From Climacium dendroides (taxonomy: Eukaryota; Streptophyta; Bryopsida; Hypnales; Climaciaceae): a DNA stretch of 64,000 bases. Each line of letters opens with the position of its first letter. Position 1 is the first letter of the stretch. Where the stretch lies: assembly GCA_950106755.1 (NCBI GenBank), contig OX467082.1, forward strand, positions 19,406,001 to 19,470,000, read 5' to 3'. A program made the position numbers and the translations under genes. The notes under the pieces were generated by a model, which did not search any database, was not told the DNA's origin, and was given only the letters and a program-made list of their open reading frames with translations. Positions 57,118 through 64,000 of this stretch are shown piece by piece.

Positions 57118-58196
57118 AAAGTTACGTAGGGTAAATTTCTAAGGATAGGGTAGTGAAAAATCTGAAGTTTTGGGATAGTTGTACATAATTAGGAAAATTA
57201 CTTTTTTTGAGTGACACGGCCACTAGCAGTTGGAAAGTGACTGGGTCCGTAATTATAGGATCTGAGATCCACTTTTAGCAGAAGTAGTGGGAGTTTGAGT
57301 GAAAGTCAATAGGGTTAGAAATTAGTAAGGGAATGAAACGTGTTGAGCCCTGATTGGTTGGAGCGTTACTTTTAAGTTAGGATTTTGAGGGAGTAGTTTA
57401 GTATTTAAATCCGGGACTTCTTTGGTCCTGGTGTGCATCTTTATCTTACCTTCTTATATTCATGAGTACCTGGGAGTTCGCTCTTGGCGTGATTGAAAGA
57501 AATCATAGTTGTGTGTACTTGACACTTGTCCGTGTTTTGGAAGTCTAGGCTGGAAAGTGAGTGTAAGTGGATACAAGGTGTATCCGGATGTTGAGTTTAT
57601 CCGGTCTAGTATTGAATTAGTGCGTGTGGATGGAGGCAGAAGGGATCTCTAGTGTGGACTAGGAGTGGACTCGGAAGGGAGTACGGATTGAGGACCACTC
57701 TCCGGAAAGAGTAAGGGTTAGCACGCCTCCGCAGCGCTCGTTTCCCCTCTCTTCCCCGCTAGTTCAGACCGGATTTAGGACTAACTCAGTAGGCTGTCGT
57801 TGTAGCATTGGTTAGGAGGGATTAGACTGGCTTGCGTAACCTGCTGGACACGACTGCGTTTCCTTTCCAATTGTGAGGACGGTCTGTTTTCTCATTTGTA
57901 GGATTTGAAAGTTTATTTTTGAAAGTTTGATCACATAGTGAAACTTCTAACACTTTAAAATGGAAGGGTAGGAGTTAAGCTTCCTTCCTAAAGCCCAATT
58001 AAGCAGATCCCTCGTCGAGAGGTTAAAATCCACATGGTTACAAGTAGAGATCTAGACCGGATGTAAATACTAGAGGTTAAGGTTAAATCTGTAGAAACGT
58101 GGATTACGGTTACGGTCTGAAAAACGTAAATACATGTAACTACCAAAGGTATGTGAATAGAAGTGTTGGGAGAGTTACAGGGTAGTGTAAAGCCGT
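57118..58196 (+). other. 3' region of copy C
   Basis: Non-coding. Weak matches to the 3' region of copy E occur (GGAGTACGGATTG, GTCGTTGTAG), so it is probably the diverged LTR-like end of copy C. A miniature CACTA element begins at 58197. Confidence 0.45.
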
Positions 58197-59201
58197 CACT
58201 AGAAGAAAAAGCAGGGTTTTGCGACTGCGGTTTGCGACTGGTTTGTAGTCGTATCGAACGTTTGCGACTTGGTGATATTCTGGAGTCCACAGTTGCAGTG
58301 GACAAGTTGCATGAGTTGCACTGCAGTCGCGAGGTTGTTTGTCATTCGATAGGCAATGGAGAACTTCGTCAATGAACTGCTGTGACGTGGTTGCTGATGT
58401 GGAAGTTATTTCACTTATTTGTGTGCAACTGGTTTGCGACTAATGTGCAACTGGTTTGCGATTGACATACAACTGGTGTGCAACTAGTTTGCGATTGATG
58501 TGCAACTCGTTTGCGACTAGAGTGCAACTGGTTTGCGATTGACATACAACTGGTTTGCAACTAGTTTGCGACTTGGTTATAATTTATAGAGTTGTAGATT
58601 ATAGAAATCTACAAATTGTAGAAATCTACAAAGTGTAAAAATCTACAAAATATATAAATATTAGAATTTTACTATCAAAATTCATTACACAAGAATGCTA
58701 TAACTTACCATTCTTATCTGTTCAAGTTGATGGTATTCTTGACAATCGATATGGGACAATTGAATCGATTTTCAGTCATGTTCTAGTTGCATTGCACTTG
58801 TTCTCTAGTTGCATTTGAATCGTTTTTTAGTTGCACTGTAGTTGGGCTCTAGTTGCATTATAGTTGATTCCTAGTTGCATTTGAGTCATTTCTAAGTTGC
58901 AATCTTCTAGTTTTTAGTTGCAGCCTGTAATCAGAGCGATTGCATTTTTCCACGGTGGACTCTACTTTGCGGATAGCTGTCCACATGGACAACTGCGATG
59001 AATACTGGATGTAGAATACCTCATGTCAGTTCTTCTGTTACAATATCGTAACCCTATTCTTCATTTTCCGACTACTTTGCGACTACAACTACATACACGT
59101 GAAATTTGGTGCAAATACAGAGGGCTACAGTCGCATCTCAGTTGTATAGGACACATAGTCGCATCTCAGTGGGTTGCAACGGACACGTTTTTCTTCTAGT
59201 G
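58197..59201. mobile_element. Miniature CACTA element, 1005 bp, perfect 14-bp ends
   Basis: CACTAGAAGAAAAA at 58197-58210 and its exact inverse TTTTTCTTCTAGTG at 59188-59201. The flanks are CGT (58194-58196) and CAT (59202-59204), a 3-bp target duplication with one CpG-type difference. Left subterminal DNA (58210-58580) is packed with TTTGCGACT and TGCAACTGG words; right subterminal DNA (58770-59190) has mostly the inverse AGTTGCA and AGTCGCA words. The middle is AT-rich with three TAGAAATCTACAAA-type repeats (58610-58650). No open frame of significance, so it depends on a transposase from elsewhere. Confidence 0.85.
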
Positions 59202-59544
59202 CATGGGGTAGTAAACTAACCAATTAGAGAGTCTGTGTGATAAACCAATGGGTGTTAGACCGGAATCAATCCGGTTAGTGTTGTTAGATCGGGAAGATCC
59301 GGTCTAAAGTGTAGTAGTAATTGTTGGACCGGAGAGACCCAGTCGTGTTTGTCCAAGGAAACAAGGAGGCCAAGTGGAAGTTCCGGTCTATTGTTTTGCT
59401 TGGGGTTTTATGTTTGTGTGTGTTTCGTGACCATCACTCTACCATTTTCAGGTAATTGTGAACCTAGGAAATTCGATCTTTGTGGGAATGATACTCGAGT
59501 CACTTTAGGGCCTCTTTTAAGAAATATTGAGCCTTAGAGAAGGA
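59202..59544 (+). other. LTR-like stretch with GTGGGAATGATACTC motif
   Basis: TTGTGGGAATGATACTCGAG then TCACTTTAGGG at 59479-59510 matches the motif at 48130-48168 on the other strand. A 62-codon frame here (59349-59537) is probably incidental. Confidence 0.4.
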
Positions 59545-60640
59545 TTTTTGCTTTCCTGTGCTACGACATCCATCTTGGAGTTAAAGTATATTAGGACATG
59601 AATGACTATATCCCCTAGCTTTCCTACCCCTTCCAAAACCTTCTCATCAAATAACCTAGCCTTGTTCAATGCTTTTGTCGGAAAGGCGATGAACTCCCTA
59701 ATCTGGTCAATCGTCTCTACAGTTTGAACTAAATATTTCCGGTTATGCTCACTTTCCTATTTCTGTCTACTCAGTTCTTCTTTCAGGGACAGCAATTCAT
59801 CCGCCAAAGCCTGATACTTCGCCTTTCCGGATCTTCCCTCAGCATCCTCTATCAAGTTCCAGATTTGCTCTACACACTGTTCTAGGAATATTCCCCAACA
59901 ACTTACATACTTTTTTCAAGGTACTTCTCTCTTTCTCATGTTCTTCCCGGACTTTCGTGAGCTCCTTTATAATTGACCCTAAGGGATCGCTGTTCCAGAT
60001 TGGATCCTTCTCTTTCTCTATCTGGACCTCTTTCCCTTTCCTTTTTTCCGGTTCTGGTTTTCCCGACGAACCGGAAGCCTATCTCTTAACCTCTATCTCT
60101 TCCATTTCATCATCGGAGTTAGGTTTCATCCCGTGGATCAGTTTGACCTCCTGGACTGTGTATTCCTGTCTCTCTTGCGCCCTCATACAATCTTGGGCAT
60201 GATACAAATGAAAAAGAAATGGGGAAAGGCTAGATGGTTTAGTCTTTCCCACTCCTTTGCATAGTTTGGCGACATAATCTCTCAAGACTAGCCCCCAATC
60301 TACCTTTCTGTCTCCCGATAGTGCACCAAAGATTGTATTTCCCAAAGTGATGGTCATCCGGTTTCCTCTATCCGGACTGAGAATCGGAACTAGAAACTCT
60401 AGCAACCTCTTCTCTCGTTCATCCTTGCAGTCACTCACTGTGTATCCATCTTTTGTATGAGGGGCGTTCCGGAACTTACCCACCGTGGACTTGTCTGTCC
60501 GGGACGCCAGCCCTTCTCCGTTCCGGGAAAAACCGTAAACCTCCCGCCATACTCCTGCGGTCCTGTCGCAACCTAACTTTTTGATTTTTCTCTCTATCGT
60601 GTTCTGTAACACGGAATCCGGATTGAGTAGACCCGGATTA
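59545..60640 (-). pseudogene. Copy D of the Gag-like family (5'-truncated, frameshifted)
   Basis: Begins within the N-terminal domain (DSVLQNTIERKI, GVWREVYGFSRN, DGYTVSDCKDEREKRLLEFL, NTIFGALSGDRKVDWGL, LSPFLFHLYHAQDC). TAG at 60081-60079, then PIWNSDPLGSIIKELTKV, which matches copy C. A frameshift near 59855, another TAG at 59759-59757 in the new frame, then ALNKARLFDEKVLEG and the end of the coiled coil near 59545. Closest to copy C. Its missing start lies where the promoter region of copy E begins, so copies D and E meet head to head near 60640-60690. Confidence 0.65.
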
Positions 60641-60820
60641 GCATGGAAGAGGAAAGAAAAGCCAAGGGTTAGAAAGACTAGAAACATAAGCCCTGAATGA
60701 ACCAGATTAGGGAGCGGAACGGATATCAGAAACGCATCCGGTCTAGTCCCCTAATCGGAGGAACGGATCCAAGATTCGCGTCCGGAAAATCGGAAAAAAG
60801 TAATGATGAGGTTTTTGGGG

Positions 60821-60828
60821 TATAAAAG
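60821..60828 (+). promoter_or_regulatory. TATA box of copy E
   Basis: TATAAAAG in GGGGTATAAAAGAGACTG. The ATG at 61174 is about 350 bp downstream, after a purine-rich (GA)n leader at 61034-61060. A 3' TATA at 63671 is in different sequence context, so these are not simply the same LTR position. Confidence 0.5.
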
Positions 60829-61173
60829 AGACTGTTTTAGGGTTTGTCTATCATTTGCACTTGGGAGCACCAGCATATTTGGCGCGCTCTCAGTGCTTTG
60901 AGTTGTGTCTGCAAATTGAGTGTGTTTTTGTGTAAATTGTGCAAAGTCTGAGAGTTGTGAGTAAGTGTGTTTGTTTTCTTTACACGGGCGGAGAGATTAG
61001 AATAGAATTGAATGCGTGAGCAAGGCATAAATTCAGAAAGAGAGAGAGAGAAGGAAAGGGAGCACTGCAACACTTGTGCATTGAGTAATTCGGCCAAGGT
61101 CGAGGGGAGTGTGTGAGGAAACGGGACGTGCGGCTAGGAGAGAAGAGAGGTAGATATCTAAAAAGAGAGACAA

Positions 61174-62936
61174 ATGCCGCAGTTAAAGCGTAGTCGAAAT
61201 CAGGGACCAATGAGCGCTCAGAGGATAGAAATTAGAGTAAGGAAAGTGGCTCCTTTAAAGCCCAATAGTGAGCGAGAGAGAGTCAAATTGATGGAAGACC
61301 TCTCCGCCATGGATTGCGCGGGGTTCCTAGGAAACCCTGGGGTTTTTGGAACGAGGTGATAGTGAGAGGGCTCATCGAAGGAGCCCCTAACCAATTCGAC
61401 AACACTATTCGGCCAGTTTCGCCCATGTGGACCAGGGAGATCTGGAGGAAAGTTTACGAGCTGGAGGAAGGCGGCGCGGAACAGGCCAGCCGGAAGGGAG
61501 ACTTTGTGCGCGAGAAGTTCCGGGGAGCAGCTAACTCCAAGGACGGGTACGCAATTGAAGAATGCGTCAATGTGCGGCATAGGCGACTACTAGAGTTCTT
61601 GGTCCCGATTTTACATCCGAAAAAACCTACCCGGGTGACTTCCACGCTTGGAAATGCGATCTTTGGGGCCTTGAGCAGAGAGAAGCGGATGGATTGGGCG
61701 ACATTCATTCAAACGATGGTGAATGTCTTAGTCTCAAATGTGGGAAAGAGTAGGGATATTCTAGTAAGCCCCTACCTTTTCCACCTATACAAGAATCAGA
61801 GTCTCCTGACATCGGAGGAGAACAAGGAGTGGAGGGCGTAGATGGCTCGCCGGACGTGTGGAGAATCGGATGAGGAATCCAAGACGGAACTGGATAGCCC
61901 GGAACCGGAGGAGAAGGGTGAGAACCCTAAGAAGAGGAATTGGGCAGAAGAGGAAGAGGAGGAAGATGACATTCTTCTCCACCGAAGGATGAAGAGGATG
62001 CCCAGTCTGAGGGGGTCCCCTTCGGGGCTTCGAAAGGATAAGGGACCGGAAGTAGTGGAACCGGTCATCCCGAAGAAGCAGGAGCCGGTGGAAGCGGTCA
62101 GACCGAGACCCATTCCATCGTCCCAGTTGTTGGACCTAACGGGTCCATACAACGACCTAATCCGGATTTTCAGTACAGTGAGAGCGGATTGGGAAGTGAA
62201 GACCACGATGTTGCGTGAAGTGGCGGATTTGGTAGGAAGCACTCCAACCAGTTCCCTGACGGAAGCCGTGGCGAACTGCATCAACAATCCGGATGAAGTG
62301 AAGGAGTTGGAGGATAGGTTGCTGAAGCAGAACATCAACCAGCGGGAGACAGACGAGCAGGTGATCCGGTTGCGAGGAGAAATCCAAAGCTACCGGAAGG
62401 ACTTGGATGCTAGTTGCGACTAAGTGAAGGCCGCAATGTCCCTACAGGAGGAGACCAGGACTGCAATCAACCGGATGACGACAATAGTAGGGGCATCCGG
62501 TGAGGTAATGGCGAAGGCCAAATTGTTTGATGAGGGGATACATAAGGATCCGAAACCTTCGGGTACCCGCATCGCTCGCATCTTGGCTGACTTCGCCGGG
62601 GAATTAGAAGAGGCGATGAAGGAATTTCGGAAGGACACAAAGGGATTAGAGGATAGCGTCCGAAAGTTCTAGAGCGGGTTAGTCTCTTTATTTAGGATTT
62701 CGATCCCGGAAGAGTTCGATGAGGTAGAGATATTGGAGGGGAAGTTTGAAACTCCAATATCGAAGGAGAAGGAGGCTGGAAGAACTTCTACTTCAGAAGC
62801 CCCACGAACGAGGACAGGAGTAACTTCTCCTGTAGAACTGGAGCGAATTCCGGAAGAGGGAGATAAAAGTAGAAATTTGAGTGAGCTCTCCCCCATAGCT
62901 ACTCCAGATAGTGGTGGACCCCCTCAGGAGGGATAG
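61174..62936 (+). pseudogene. Copy E of the Gag-like family (one frameshift, three internal stops)
   Basis: ATG at 61174 (MPQLKRSRNQGPMSAQ) then MDCAGFLGNP, where a one-base frameshift near 61335 moves to the frame that reads PWGFWNEVIVRG. N-terminal domain continues (EIWRKVYELEEG, KDGYAIEECVN, LLEFLVPILHPKKPTRVTST, VSPYLFHLYKNQSLL). Internal stops TAG 61839-61841, TAA 62421-62423 and TAG 62670-62672 are all in one frame that stays otherwise open to 62936. After the first stop come an acidic linker, a coiled coil with MAKAKLFDEG and a tail with LSELSPIATP. The first stop is at the same place as in copy A (EWRA-TAG here, EWRT-TAG there). Confidence 0.7.
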
Positions 62937-64000
62937 GTAGTTAGAAATTAGAGAGTAGAAAATTTTGTTAGACCGAACCTCGTTCCGGAAAGTTAGGAAA
63001 AGTTTAGATCCAAAAATCTCAGCCGGATAAGTGCCTGATTTCCGGGGAAACCTTTTTGTAAATTCTGTATATAATTCAAGTCTCAAGACTGAGACTGAGA
63101 GCTTTTCCTTCTTGCATATGCTATCTCTTGTGTATTGTCTATTGTTTTCCTTGTCTTCCCAAAGATTCGCCGGATAAGGGAGGGAGAGATTGAGTATAGA
63201 TGAGCAGAGTGTGAGAGGATCCTCTCCTTTTGTTGCCTATTTGTGATTGCAGGTGCATGTTAACAGGTTGTAAGTGTTGGGAGTGAGTCAAGACACCTCA
63301 GTAGGTTTAAAGTTTATAATTCTGGGTAAGATAACCAGTGCTAGGCTAGGCAGTAAGAGAAAGGATCCTCAAACTGTGCTAGAGCTGCTAGATGGAATGT
63401 CTGGATTAGCCTCTGAATACTTGAGAGGTCTCACCATCTGAAGATGTAAACGGAAGAACGTTAGATTATGCTGGTACGGGCAGACGCACTTGTAGCCACC
63501 TTAGTTTCGCACGGATTGCAAAAGATAGTAAAGTCGTTGTAGTAAGTGAGGGTCGTACGGGGGATCTTTGTGTGACCTACAGGTTGAGATTACTTCCAAT
63601 TTGTTGTGAAAGATCAAACCGGATCCTATTAGGATAGGAGAATAGATTGGGTTAGTGAATTTTCCATCACTATAAAAACCGGAAAGAGAAGAGTGTCTAC
63701 CTCTCTGAAAATAAGTGACAGATCCCTCTGAAGTGCTGATAGAGGCTAAACAGAACCGGAATAGAAGTTGAAGAAAGGAAGCCCTCGATTAAAGTAGTGC
63801 GAGATCCGGTCGGAAGTGTGAATTCCGGGTTGGTTCTTGAAGGTTGTCAATTAAGTTTGATTCGGGTCAGTGTTAGTTTGGATCGGATTAGTTTATAGGA
63901 AAATTAGGAAATCATCCGGTATTTGGGAAAAAGGGTGAGAGAAGTATAACCAAGAATAATGGAATTAGGAAACTTTCCTCAAATCACCTAGTAACACGAA
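62937..64000 (+). repeat. 3' region of copy E (LTR-like), homologous to that of copy A
   Basis: Non-coding. From about 63330 to 63740 it matches the minus strand of about 46430-46020 block by block (TAGGCTAGGC, GGTCTCACC, TTTCGCACGGATTGC, GGGTCGTACGGGGGATC, TTGTTGTGAAAGATCAAACC, TCACTATAAAAACCGG, CCTCTGA). The TATAAAAA at 63671-63678 is at the aligned position of the TATA in copy A. The window ends inside this region. Confidence 0.6.

Noticed and set aside
1..64000. CRISPR arrays, bacterial operons, rRNA or tRNA genes
   Set aside because: The window is eukaryotic with spliced genes; no regular spaced repeats, no ribosomal RNA text and no cloverleaf I could support by eye.
45690..64000. Reverse transcriptase, integrase or protease of a complete retrotransposon
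   Set aside because: I looked for YxDD-type, DDE-type and D-S/T-G-type contexts near the Gag-like copies and saw none convincing; frames outside the family proteins are short.

Overview
The window is nuclear DNA of a land plant with a large, transposon-rich, AT-rich genome. Three ordinary genes can be built exon by exon with canonical GT-AG introns. One of them is a complete orthologue of CCDC146 (Chlamydomonas MBO2), a coiled-coil protein of centrioles and flagellar axonemes. This argues for a lineage with flagellate sperm (moss, liverwort, lycophyte, fern, cycad or Ginkgo). The introns are short to moderate (about 0.1-1 kb), which fits a spore-bearing plant better than a cycad or Ginkgo. 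The exact species cannot be told from sequence alone.

Layout. (1) 1-6255 is the 3' part of a CACTA (En/Spm) DNA transposon with a multi-exon TNPA/Transposase_24-like gene, a GC-rich intronic island, introns and a 3' subterminal region full of TGACRTC-type motifs, and a right terminal inverted repeat. (2) 6256-10338 is non-coding, with tandem and inverted repeats. (3) 10339-12519 is a three-exon gene for a DUF1295/steroid 5-alpha-reductase-like membrane protein. (4) 13998-24811 is the CCDC146 gene, 21 exons and about 968 codons, whose introns hold several copies of two short MITE-like families and whose last exon has been tandemly duplicated. (5) 24812-30347 is AT-rich and non-coding. (6) 30348-31665 (minus) is a three-exon gene for a small secreted cysteine-rich protein. 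(7) 31666-45690 is mostly AT-rich non-coding DNA with nested MITEs, a fold-back and a near-perfect 67-nt hairpin. (8) 45690-64000 changes composition sharply to a CCGG-rich block. It carries five main copies (A-E, in both orientations), plus fragments, of an unrecognised retroelement-like protein family.

The A-E family is the most novel part. Its proteins have a conserved N-terminal domain, an acidic linker, a coiled coil with an NKAxLFDEKV motif, and an acidic then lysine-rich tail. No reverse transcriptase, integrase, protease or zinc knuckle was seen, so they look like the Gag-only product of a non-autonomous LTR element. Copies A and E share a conserved 3' region with a TATA box, and share an in-frame TAG at the same place. 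Almost every internal stop in the family is TAG. The block has been invaded by a 577-bp hAT element (perfect 8-bp target duplication) and a 1005-bp miniature CACTA element (perfect 14-bp ends).

The three host genes look unrelated in function. Everything else is the record of several transposon classes inserting into each other.
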